The translations under genes were made by a program, and so were the position numbers. Positions 36,869 through 48,244 of a stretch of 64,000 nucleotides of DNA are shown here, one piece after another. Numbering within the stretch: the first letter of the stretch is position 1; each line of letters starts with the position of its first letter. Source of the DNA: Combretum micranthum (lineage: Eukaryota > Streptophyta > Magnoliopsida > Myrtales > Combretaceae); contig JAMXBD010000013.1 in NCBI GenBank assembly GCA_024138025.1, forward strand, positions 248,001 through 312,000, in the 5' to 3' direction. Under the pieces are notes generated by a model. It was not told where the DNA came from. It made no database searches and saw nothing but the letters and a program-made list of their open reading frames with translations.

Positions 36869-37087
36869 TCATACATGTGTCCCATCATGAATGTTTATAT
36901 ATGGTCCTTCCGCCACATTAGTATAGAGTGGAACTAGTCCTATTTTACCATGGAAAACAGCTCCAAGGTACTCCGGCCATACTACAGAAGATTCGAACAA
37001 AGCCCATAAAAAGTCAGGATGTCGAGGAGTATACTTCAAATCAAGAATCCTTTCTTCACGTGAGAATGTCGGATACTTACGCTTCAA
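36869..37087 (-). other. Unrecognised 72-codon open frame, possible gene fragment
   Basis: The minus-strand frame has a protein-like composition (Trp, Pro and Tyr rich, for example PDFLWALFESS and GKIGLVPLYTNV). It is GC-richer than its AT-rich neighbourhood, which suggests a transferred or captured coding fragment. I do not recognise the family. No signal peptide or membrane span is evident, and promoter or intron context is lacking. Confidence 0.25.
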
Positions 37088-37139
37088 GAATTACTTTGTT
37101 TGAACCTCGTTTTAGAGGAAATCTAAAAGAAATAAATGT

Positions 37140-37605
37140 TTAGGCAGATTTGAACATTATGATGTGATGTTGGAATCTTCTTTGCTTTTAGCTTACAAAA
37201 TCTTATCAAGTTCTGGTCTTCTTGTTGTTGGTCTTATTGAAAGAAGAAGAAAAAGAAAAACCATACAAAAAAAAATATATTAAAGATTAATATTATGAAA
37301 ATCCAAGCATAAATTTTCATGATGTCATATTTTAAATTTAGCATTTTAATTATTGTAAAATCATGCTATTGAAGTCCCAAGATGGATTGTAGTTGATGGT
37401 TTATATTGATGATAGCTAGTGCTTATGATGAGAATATGTTACAGAAGTCTTCTACAATTCGGTCGATAAATTCGTTCAATCAATCATCTAACCATTAAAA
37501 TAAATATAATAATTAGAATACTAATTATTTTAAGGATTAAATCACAGTTAGATATAGTATGAGCCATTGAATAGTAAAGGGATCGGTCCCGTCAAAATTA
37601 ATAAT
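37140..37605. other. Gene-free DNA
   Basis: Nothing recognisable between the open frame and the MITE candidate. Confidence 0.35.
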
Positions 37606-37610
37606 ATGAC

Positions 37611-38135
37611 TAGAGGTGGGCATATTGACTTGGCAGGCCGAGATGGCCCGTGAGTTAAACAAGTTGAGCCATTTTGGCCCACTTTTAAACAAGGTCATAC
37701 TTTTTAGGCCTAGCCCAATCTGCAGGCTAAATGAAATTATTTTTTATTTTATTTTTTTATTAGTTTATGAAAAAATTAAAATTTATATATTTTAGGGTTT
37801 TATATATAATAACGATTAACTTTATTGCTATTTTGATTACTTATATATAAAAACAATTTTTTTAAATGATTTATTGGATATCATTTGACATTTAGATTAA
37901 TAAATATATACTTTAAAAATGTTATAATACTTGTCGTGCGTATATTATCTTATTCCATAACATATCATAAATAACAACTAGTATGTTATTATATAATTAC
38001 TGTTGTTATTGAACTTATCCTCTCTCTTTTTTTTTATTTTCTTAATATTTCAGCTCGTGGACCGGCCGAACCATCATGGCCTACGGGCTTTTAAATGGGC
38101 CGGTCTGCGGGCCACTCCTCTTATGTCTAGCTCTA
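37611..38135. mobile_element. hAT-type MITE (candidate)
   Basis: The terminal inverted repeats TAGAGGTGGGCATAT and TAGAGCTAGACATAA (right end, reverse complement) match at 11 of 15 positions. The TAGAG/CTCTA ends are typical of plant hAT elements. Subterminal GGCC-rich stretches flank an AT-rich core with no transposase. The flanking 8-mers AATATGAC and AACGGGAC agree at 5 of 8. Confidence 0.6.
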
Positions 38136-38139
38136 AACG

Positions 38140-39740
38140 GGACCATAGAATTTTCCTATGTTAAAAAACTTTTAGCTTGGAAAAATTCTATGGTTTGATG
38201 CGTTTACAATGGACCAGTCCCATCACATAAATAAACTATTCAGATTTTTTACATCATTATCAAATCTATTAAATTTTTTACACTTATTTTTTTATAATTA
38301 ATTTAATTTTATGCTAAAAGTTCGCTTTAGCTTAACACTCATAAATGTTATGCCTAAAATAAATAATATGATAAGAAGTGGGGCTAACAACAAATGTATT
38401 TAAATATGGCAAGTTGGTTTATATTCTGATCTTCTTGTGTGGACCTTGACTCACAAACTTGAACAGACCTTTGGATACTATATCTGCATCAGATGGAGAA
38501 GATGATGCAGGGATTAAAAACAATAAACACAGTTGGCAAAAGAGACCATGCGCTAAAAACGAGAACGTAGATAGTAAATTTCAATATTGTCGGATCCAAT
38601 TCAGAAGAGGTTAGGTTGAATTGAATTAAATTAACCGGGTTAACTGATTAACAACATCTGTTAATAGTAAATTGCACAAAATTAAATTATTTAGGGGTTT
38701 GTATACAAGGGTTTATGGTGTGATTTCAGGATGGAGGAGTTAAAAGTGGAAAAAAATAAATACAAGGGCTCATATTTGTAATTTATCTTTTATTTTATTT
38801 AGAAAGGAAAATATAATAATTAAAATCAAAAGCTTAGGTAAGCAAGTGATGTAATAATTAATTCATTGATCAAAAGATAAATAAATACCCAAATTTTATT
38901 ATGAGATAATTAATATTTGAATAGCTAAAAGAGTAGAAATTGATGTTAAATTAAACAATTCACACTCTTCCGTCAAATTCAAAAGTACATGTCTGATATG
39001 AACTGGAAAAATTATTATAAGCAAAAAGTGATTAAGATCAAATCAGTAAAATGATGAGAACCAACAATGCACAAACGGGTGAATAATCTTTTCAAATTTT
39101 TCCTGAGGCCATTTCATCTACATCTTTTCCCTTGTTTTTGAACTTTTGCACTTTATTGAAAAGTATGAAACTTGTAATACTAATTTCTAACTTTTTCGAT
39201 TTTTGATTCATTAGAAAAGAATAAAGCTGGAATGAAATAACGATTTGTTTGTTTTAGGATTAAGGGCATTTTTACATAGAACAATACTCCTCATAGTAGA
39301 ATTACGAACCAAATGAAAAAATAGATATTCACGATAATAAAAGTGAAATATCTATTTCGTTTCTATCAACTAGACATACTGTTAGTACTCAAACATTAAT
39401 CATCTTAAAATAAAATCTGTGTTGCTCCTTTTTTTAATTTAATTAATTAATATTTTTTTTTTGCCACGATAATTAATAATTTGTTTGTTCTTTGGTTTTA
39501 GTTCTCATCTTTCCTTTTTAAAATTAAAATAAAAGTTGAATTGTAAATACCCCGTTATGTCCTCCTCATCTTTCAAATCATGCCCATAAACTTTTAAAAT
39601 TTACTGGTAAAATAAAAAAAAATTAGATCTTGAAACTAAAAAAGAAGGTTAGATTTTACGAAAAAAGGAAATTAATATTGATTTTTAAAAATATATATAT
39701 AAATACCACTAAAAAAAAATAATTTCAGAAATAAGCAAGT
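38140..39740. other. AT-rich gene-free DNA
   Basis: No gene or element recognised. Many A and T runs. Confidence 0.4.
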
Positions 39741-39743
39741 TAA

Positions 39744-39965
39744 CCTCGTTTTTTCAAGAGATGAGATTATAAGTGGCCGATATCGTCTCTTCAAAAGATA
39801 AGGTTAGTGTATTTTATACTAACATTCTCTTTAAAAACGAAATTGAATTTATCCTCATCAATCTTGTCTCTTAAAGAGATGAGGTCATACAAAATACACT
39901 AATCTCGTCTCTTACAGAAAAGAGATTAACAACTTATGATTCGCCTCTTGAAAAAATGAGATCGA
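39744..39965. repeat. Tandem array of six imperfect palindromes, about 39-bp period
   Basis: Units start at 39744, 39781, 39821, 39860, 39901 and 39938. Each has the form CTCGTCTCTT-(n)-AAGAGATGAG, so each can fold on itself. The array ends about 430 bp before the UBN start codon, and its origin is unknown to me. Confidence 0.75.
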
Positions 39966-40099
39966 CTTGTTATTTTTTGGATTATTTTTTCATTTGATGG
40001 ATTTGTATTATTTTTTTAAGAAAATAATTTTTTTTTCTTAATCCCAATTTTACCCACTTTTGGTTTAAAAATTTATGTGTATATATATATATTTAAAAA

Positions 40100-40395
40100 A
40101 AAAAAAAAAGACACCTGGACCTGGGAGGGGACCGACACGGACTGTTGGTCCGGTTCAGCTCCATTTTCATTTTCTCGGGAAGCTAACAGGCAGAAACTGC
40201 AAGAAAACACAAAACTTGCGCAATTAGGAACTTCGTGTTTTTTTGCATTTAACTCCCCCAGAAATCCTTAATTATCACTTCTCTCCATCCCGCGCACAAC
40301 CGTTTTCTCTCTCTTCTCGATTTGCTGACTTTTTCACTTTCCTTTTAATTTCAGTTATACTCTCACTTCATCACTTTCGAGTAGTTATAATTCAC
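40100..40395 (+). promoter_or_regulatory. UBN promoter and 5' UTR
   Basis: The GC content rises here relative to upstream DNA. A pyrimidine patch (CTCTCTCTTCTCG, about 40307-40319) of the kind found at plant core promoters precedes the ATG. No convincing TATA box was seen. The transcription start is unknown. Confidence 0.45.
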
Positions 40396-43300
40396 ATGGA
40401 CGAGGTCAAAAACGGTAATTCATCTTCCTCTAGGGTTTCGTCATCTTACATAAAGGCCGGTAACCGGCAATTATTCTCCGTTGAGCTCCGGCCCGGTGAG
40501 ACGACGATCGTCTCATGGAAGAAGCTTCTCAAAGACGCTAATAAGGCTAGTTCTGGATCCGCCTCGGCTCCCGGTCCTTTTACTTCCCCGCCAGCTCCGA
40601 CTCTTGACCTCAGCGTTGCTCCGGTAATACCGTTGATTTCAGTTTAGTATCTGTAATGCTCATGAATCGAGTCGTGTTTTTTCACGGTTTCTGGAGTGTA
40701 TCGAGTACGAGATCGTACCTAGGTTTTGTATCATATGTTGAGTTGAGTATACGAGCTTGTTCTGTTGTTTGTCAAGTTGATTGGACAGTGTAATCGACTT
40801 GTTTGAACTTCTGATAGTTGTTGTGGCGGTATGGAGCTTTCTTGCTGATGACTCAAGTAGATTTCTGTATTTTGATGTTTAAAAAAAATTAAAATGAAAT
40901 AAAATGAGACTTTATCAAAATGTTAGTCTTCATTCTTTTGTTAAGTTGATTCTTGAGTTTGCCATGATTGAGTTGAGCATCAACGAGTCTAAAAAACCAT
41001 GCTACATCGTTCTCTTGAGGATTCGTCATCCTTCTTTGGCTGTCTTCCTCTTATAGACTGAGTCTTGAGTTGCGAATTCTATTATGAAGGTTTATGATTT
41101 GTTTACCTTAATGGTATTTTAGGGACAGCCGGTGGAACCTGAAGCAGAAAATGGTGCTGCGCCAAACCGCTTCAGTGCTGTTATTGAAAAGATTGAGCGA
41201 CTTTACATGGTATATATATAATCATTCTTTTTTTTGTCTAGACATACTCATTGGAGAGTGAGAAATGCTCCTAGTTAATTTTTCTACATGGAAGTTCTGA
41301 CTCTGTTGATTGTAATTACTTTCCTGCAGGGTAAAGATAGCAGTGATGAGGAAGATCTTGGTGATATTCCAGATGATGATCAGTATGACACTGAAGACTC
41401 CTTTATTGATGATGCAGAATTGGTTTGTTCCTTAGCTATCAGTTGCATACATGTGTCTAAATGGTGATTTATTGGTGGAATTATGCACAGCATTGGCATT
41501 CTTGTTCAGAGAATTTGTCTTTACAATTGATGTTCTGGTTATCTACATTTTTTCAGGATGAGTACTTTGAAGTTGATAATGCAGCAACAAAACATGATGG
41601 GTTTTTTGTCAATAGGGGAAAATTGGAATGCTTGTGAGTTTTCATGAAAATTCCCTTGTTAATATCTCTATGCTGTACTACAAATGAGTTATCTTTTTCC
41701 TTGGATTATGTCTTTTTCTAAACAGAATATTGTCCCCATATGCTTTCTTATCCACTGGACAGACAGCCACCGGTCACCATTGATGATCACACACAATCTT
41801 TTACCTGTGTGTTCAACATTTATTTTACCTTCATATTTTTTTTTTGAACACTAAGGCTCTGTAATGTAGAAGGGGTTGGCATATTTGATATTTTAACTTC
41901 AACCTCATTTGGATTACTAATGGAAGAAGTGAAAGCATTGTCTAAGTTTTTTAAGTTATGTTTCTTTATGTAGTTTAGTATTTTAGTAGATGCAGTAATA
42001 AGGCAGCCCATGCTTTTGCTAAAGTTTATCCATTCAAGCTTCTGAAGAATGGACCATGGGAACATAATTACCATCCATTGTACTCTAGCTTTTGATGTAC
42101 ATCAATCTTCTACTCGTGTCTGAATGGCTTTTGGTTTATGCTATCAGAAGGCCAAAAAGAAATATCCTAATCAAATTTTTGGGCAGTTATTACCTGCATT
42201 TAGATGTCAACATGATATAGTAAAAACTAATGACACCTGCAATGCCTTTCCTTTTATATATCATCGAAAGGCTTCTTCTTATCCATAGCATACATCTAAC
42301 GGCAAAAACATAAGTTTAGTGAGACTGCTTTCTGCCTCCCTAACTTTCTTTTTCCTTTTCGTTTTTTTCTGTTACATTGCTTTTATTCCATTTCTTTTCC
42401 AGAAATGACCCTGCTTCTTTACCAAATCAACAACCAAAGAAACGGCGAAGGAAAGAATCTGAAAAGGGAAATAATGACAAAGGTGAAAGTGTTCAACAAA
42501 ATAAACATGTTAAAGTTGGTAAATCTTCTGAAAAGACTGCGGTGGTGGTTGGAAAAAATTCTTCTAACTTCTCTCATAGTTTGACATCAAGTGAGCCTAA
42601 TCAAGACATGAGATACCATGATGAAAGAAAGATTGCACTGGATTATACTCCTGTAAATATTGGGAATACTGATCCCAAAATATCTCCAGCTGAGACAAAG
42701 GTTGCTGAGAAGCAAAAGACGGCAAGCCACCATTCAAAAAACCTTACCAACAAGTTCAAAGACCCAAGTGGATCTGTGGAGAAAGGTGCTCTTGCATCAT
42801 TGAAATCATCAGCTGGAAGATCTTTGAATAATGCAAATGAGATTGAAGTATCACATAGGCCAAGGGAAAGGAATACTATCCGAGAAGTGCCTGACTTGAA
42901 TATGCCAGATGGCAAGCATGCTGCAGAAACATCAGTGAGTCATGTGCTTCTCCCCCTCCCATTCTCACTTCAAGCATCTCTATCTTGTTTTGAGAAAATA
43001 TTGTGCTGAAGGTTATGACATATTGTCCAACATATTTTTGCTTTTAATATATGAGCCACAGGCATGAATTTTTTAATGTTATGATTGAATTTTCCAGTGG
43101 TCTGGAGATGAAGGCATCTGATGCAGAAACAAGAACGTTCTATAATTATTAGCTTTCCACCTTTATCTTCCAAATTTTGTTTACAAAATAAAACGAGAGA
43201 TAGCTGAAGTATGTTCAAGTCCTGAGTTAGACAACCCCCTCCAAAATAATAATAATAATAATAAGTTCAAGATATGTAATGTTTGTTTCCTCAGCCTTAT

Positions 43301-46300
43301 TTTCCTGAGTCTTTAGTTTCATGTTGCTAGGCACAAGTGCCACACAACCCATCACTGTGCACCCAGACACATGCTAAAAAAGAAAATAAAAAGGTCAATT
43401 ACTAAAATGAATGAAAAGATTCCTCTTATATTAGTTCTAAAATTTGTGTATGTTTTTACATCATAACCGCCTTTGTTTTTTAAGCATTAGACCATATAAA
43501 TTCGTAGGTAGTTTTTGGTTCCCAGCACAGTGCACAAGGAATATGACACTGTACAACATTAGAAGAACATCCTAGACATGCCTCTTATACCATGGTTTGT
43601 GCACTTAGTTGAGCAGAAAAAAATTGTGTTGTCCATTGTTTGTTATACTTAAGTGTTGCATTGAACATCATGATCTTGACATTTATACCCGTTTTGTTAA
43701 TCCATACTTGTTTAGATACATTCTTGGCACACCGTTACGACCACCAATACTACAGTTGTTGCAACCCCCATTATGCCATTCCCTCCATTGTAATGCCACT
43801 GCCACCTTTATTATCACTTACAATACATCAGCATTGATGGAGTGGAGGTGGTCATCATGGTGGTGCTAGTGTTGGTGAAGTGGTGGTAGTGGCAAGGTGG
43901 TGTTGCATGTTGTGGTGGTGCATAGTTTGTGGAGGTGGTGACTGTGCGTGGTGATTGTGAGGTGATGGTGTATAAGGTTTTGAGGTGGCAAAATTGCAGT
44001 AGTGGTTGCCATGGTGTTGCTTATAGTTGTGGTGCAGTGGTGGTATTGGCAGTGGTATAGAAATTGAAATCAATTTGAAAGAGATTGATATCATTGGTTG
44101 TCTAGTCCACTATCTTAGGCTATGCAAACCAGACTTAGTGAAGATTCCTCCCCTATAACTTCCTCCTTATCTGTAATTATCTCCCATTATGTTTAATACA
44201 ATTTACCGAATTATCCAACACACACAAGGGGGGAAGAAGAGTGAACTAGACTAGACAAACATGAAGTCTCTTTGAGGAGCACTACCCAAATATACATTCC
44301 AAGTGGGAAGACTGAAGTTACTTGATTAGAACACTTTCTATACTTAAAAAAAAAAAAATGGAAACACATTCTCAATGATAAAACAGGTAATGAAGTGTAG
44401 TCATGTAGTTTGGCCTTAAACTTTCAGAAAATATGTCATTAAACATAAATCGTTTTTTTTCTTTTAGGCCTTATTTGTCCATCCAGGTTATTGTTGATGC
44501 TATTGAAATGCAACTCATGTCGTTCTTGTCTTCGAACGGACATTATAGTGAAAAACTGGGTGAACTAATTGTTTGCCTTTTCCTTAAAAACTATAGATAT
44601 TGCTGGGAGCTGACCCTACATTTGCACTTGTGTAGAAGACTTCAAATCCACATAGAAAGGATGGTGCTGGTGTCAGGCCAAAAGGTTCAACGCTTGAAAA
44701 AGCTATTAGAGAGTTGGAGAAAATGGTCGCAGAATGTAAGTATCTCATAGTCCTTAATCTCTCATAGAAGCCAATCTCAGCTTCAAAATTAACTCCGCTG
44801 TGCTTGTGTTAAAACTTTATAGCTAGGCCACCTGCTACTGAGAATCATGAAGCTGATGCATCATCCCAGGCAATCAAGAGGAGATTACCTAGTGAAGTAA
44901 AGCTGAAGCTTGCTAAAGTTGCTAGATTGGCGGTACTATTGACTAGCTAACATGATGAGAATCCTTTTGTTTCTTTATATATCTGTGGTTGCTAAGTTTT
45001 GCAGCATCTGATAATTGCAGCAGTCTAGTCATGGAAAAATATCAAAAGAGTTAATAAATCGCCTCATGAGTATAGTAGGTCATCTAATACAGCTCAGAAC
45101 ATTGAAGGTAGAGTGATGCCACTCTGTTAGTATAGGTGTTTCAGAAGGTTGGTACTTTCTTTGGCTGAGGCTTTGTTTTTCACTTCAGAGAAACTTGAAG
45201 ATCATGGTCAGCATGGGTCTATCTGCAAAACAGGAGAAAGAAAGTAGATTTCAGCAGATAAAGAAGGAAGTTGCTGACATGGTTAATATGCGAGTCTCAC
45301 CTTTGGACAATAAGGTATATAATCCCCAACTTTCTTTCCTCTTCTCCCTCTGTTTTGTCTGTGTATTTTGCTGAGTCTCAGTGGGAAGAAAGCTTTTCAC
45401 ATTGTAATTTGCACATTCTTGGGTATTTGAAAATGTAAACTCTTATTATTTTGTGATTGCCTTTCTTGTTTGGTTAACAAAAGATTATGTAATGGTATAG
45501 TAACTCCAGAATGAGTACAGCTACTGACGAAATTATCAAAGACTTTACTAGAACAAAATGTGGGTAATATAACAAAGGTGGCCAATAGAGGCACTTAATT
45601 GCTAAAAGGGGGACATAATATGGATCCTGCCATGTGGCGTTTTTATACCTTGTTGTTCTTTTGAGTTATGTGAACTTTGTGAAGTGCTTGTGATTGTTTG
45701 GATTTGGATGTTTTTCCTACAGTTAAGAGGTGATAAATTATCTAATATTTTTATCACAAGATTCCTGGAAGTAATTTACTGTAATTGTGAGTAGACATCA
45801 TGACTCTCTTCCTCTCATTATTTGAATAGCTAGAACTAGAAGGTGCAGCAAACTAGTTTGTTTAAGCTATGAAGTTTTTATTTGTCTGTGAAATGAGCCA
45901 ACTGGTTGTTTTGAGCTTCTGTTTTAAATATTCTTATAGATGAGTAGGCATGTAGATACTTTATCTCTGAAGGCCAATTTTCTTTAAAAGTTGATTCACT
46001 TAACAATGTTTAGTTTTTTAATTTTCACTTGAAATTTTTATATTGTGTCTATGATTGGGAATTTGATGATAGGCATTTCAGCAGAGGGCTACGACATCAA
46101 ATGATTTTCAAGAATATCCTTCTGAAGAAAAAGGGCTCCAGAAAAGAAAATTCGATATGGACACTGCAATGGAGGATAAGATTTGTGCGCTTTATGATCT
46201 TTATGTTGATGTATACACTTACTTTTGCATTCTTATATAATGTTTCTCTGTTTTTGTTTTGACCCATGTCTTTTTATTGACCTCTGTTGGGTTTTCATCA

Positions 46301-48244
46301 TTAAACGATTTCAGGGTCTAGATGAAGATACAGGTCCTCAAGTCAGAAAGCTTTATTCCGAGGTACCCTTTCACTGCTTCAAACTGGTTCTTGATGTTTA
46401 CCCGTTTTACTGTCTTTTGCTATTATCATGCTGCTTACGTATAAAGGAGGCGGACTTCGTGTTTCATATATCATTAATTCCATGCACAATCTAGCGAACC
46501 TATGCTTGGGTAGATCCATGGCCCTTTACTGGCCCAAGAGATCTGAACCCTATTAATGAAACAAAACCAAATAGTGTCTAATTAGCATAACTGAGAAAGT
46601 AGACTATTCTAAGTCCTTTCAGTGAAAACTACAGGATACTGTTGCCTATGAAAGTCTGCTGATACTATCTTTCTGACTTTTTTCATTCTTTTATAGCTTG
46701 CAGCACTGTGGCCAAGTGGTCTTATGGACAACCATGGAATAAAACGTGCTATTTGTAGAGCCAAAGAAAGACAAAGGGCACTGTACAGCAAATATAAGGT
46801 ATGCTTCGTCGGCCCCCCCTGTTCAACAGTTTTCAGCCTCATTTGGGTGATGTAGGAAAGACATTCTATGTCATATAAATGCAGTCTTCTTATCTATCAG
46901 TATTTTATAAGTTTGATAAATGAAGTTTATTTTAACTATTGGTAAGGCTAGCAGTTTCTGACCTGATAGAATAGCATGAGCACTGCAAGATTAGGGTCAT
47001 GGTTACAGAGAAACACAGGATTTGAGCATAACACATGACAAGAAGAAATGCGATTACGACACAAATAAACACGGTTATTATATAAACAAATTTTTAACTT
47101 CTGGCAACTGAGATGAAATAACATGACTTGCTAATATGAATTGCTAATTAATTCGGCATGACAGTTTCAAGGTACTTTGCTGTAAGTAAGTACAAAGATA
47201 TGAATGTGCTAGCAATGTTACCAAAGTTTTGATAAAAAATCTATTTCATGTAATGCTTTCGAAATGCATTACTGTTTAAGAGGTGTGGATCCAGGAATCC
47301 CAAATCTATAATATCAGGGGAAACAGTTTGGTATGCTACCTAGTTTTATAAACATTTACTCCCACAATTTTCATATAACATTTTAATTGTAGTATATGAA
47401 ACCCTCTTCCTTACATAAGCTTATCGATCAAATAGGAAATGAGGCAAATGCATTTGGAGCAAAAGGAACAAGCCATAAAGTATTTTTAACTGTCAATATT
47501 ATTTCCTGTTCATTCAGAGCCTTGGTGTTTTTGTGTCATTTTCTTTCCTTTTCTAGAAATGCTTTTGTATTTCTTTTCTGTCTTACTCTTGTAAGCACCG
47601 TAATGATACATACACCCATTGTTACATTCAAAATATATGCTGAATATAGTCAGTGTGCTCATTTCTTATATCCCCCTTAATTGGATCTTGCTTATTATTC
47701 ATGAATTGTGTGGTATGTTGCTAATTTGGTGTTTATTTTTTAATTTTATTTTTTTTTGGGCCCTTTTCTTGGTTTTTCAGGATCAAGAGAAAACTGCGAG
47801 GAAAAAGATGTTGACCCCTAAAGTAGAAGATGCAGTTCGAACTGAGGGAGGTTCAACTACACTTGACCAGCTACAACATTCACGAGCAGGAGATACTACT
47901 AATCAGCACACTCCGGTCCCAATGAACAAGTCAAGTCCAAGCGCAGTAGCAACAGCCCAGGTTCCAGTCCAACAAATCCTACTTTGGAGATGATCAAGCA
48001 AGAGAAAGGAAAGGGAAGTTCCAGCCAGTTGGCAGATGATCCAAGACTAGGAGATGATGCTTTACCCAAGAAGAAGCCTAAAAAGAAGCCTGAAGTTGAT
48101 CTCAATGTTATGCCTTGCAGTCAAGAGAAGCTACCTTCTCAACAAGGAGATGAGCAACTGCAGTCCACACAGCATGCTGTAAGTCTTCCCAACCAGCTAA
48201 GTCTCCAGCCAAATTCTGCACCTAGTTTCGGACATTCAAGCTGA
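40396..48244 (+). CDS. UBN: Ubinuclein, HIRA histone-chaperone complex subunit, 13 exons
   Basis: The plant counterpart of Hpc2/ubinuclein, which helps HIRA deposit histone H3.3 in the nucleus (family knowledge). The exons are 40396-40623, 41123-41209, 41330-41422, 41557-41633, 42403-42934, 44636-44735, 44823-44932, 45021-45107, 45189-45314, 46073-46210, 46315-46362, 46697-46798 and 47781-48244. All introns are GT-AG and phases agree. The product is about 730 residues, the usual plant length. It contains the Hpc2-related domain (DTEDSFIDD and DEYFEVDNAATKHDGFF) in exons 3-4, a basic KKRRRKE stretch in exon 5, and the conserved middle region (LMSIVGHLIQLRTLK, MGLSAKQEKE, LWPSGLMDNHGIKRAICRAK) in exons 8-12. 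The start is the first ATG in frame with exon 1. In exon 13 one base appears missing near 47937, giving a stop at 47991-47993. The other frame stays open to 48244 with a basic KKKPKKKPEVDLN tail. I cannot tell UBN1 from UBN2. Confidence 0.9.
43247..43264. repeat. (AAT)n microsatellite in UBN intron 5
   Basis: Six AAT units. Confidence 0.8.
43735..44055. repeat. GGT-rich degenerate minisatellite in UBN intron 5
   Basis: A C-rich arm (43735-43805, CCACCAATACTACAG-type words) is followed by a long G-rich arm (43838-44055, GGTGGT/GTGGTGG words). The arms are partly complementary, so the intron RNA could form a long hairpin. Open frames across it are compositional artefacts. Confidence 0.65.

Noticed and set aside
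40243..40395. In-frame upstream extension of UBN exon 1
   Set aside because: It has no ATG before 40396. The region looks like 5' leader with a pyrimidine patch.
43855..44094. His/Pro-rich minus-strand frame
   Set aside because: Translation of the GGT-rich minisatellite in UBN intron 5.
44433..44750. 105-codon frame as a separate gene
   Set aside because: Only its last third overlaps real UBN exon 6 (44636-44735), and in a different frame. The rest is intron.
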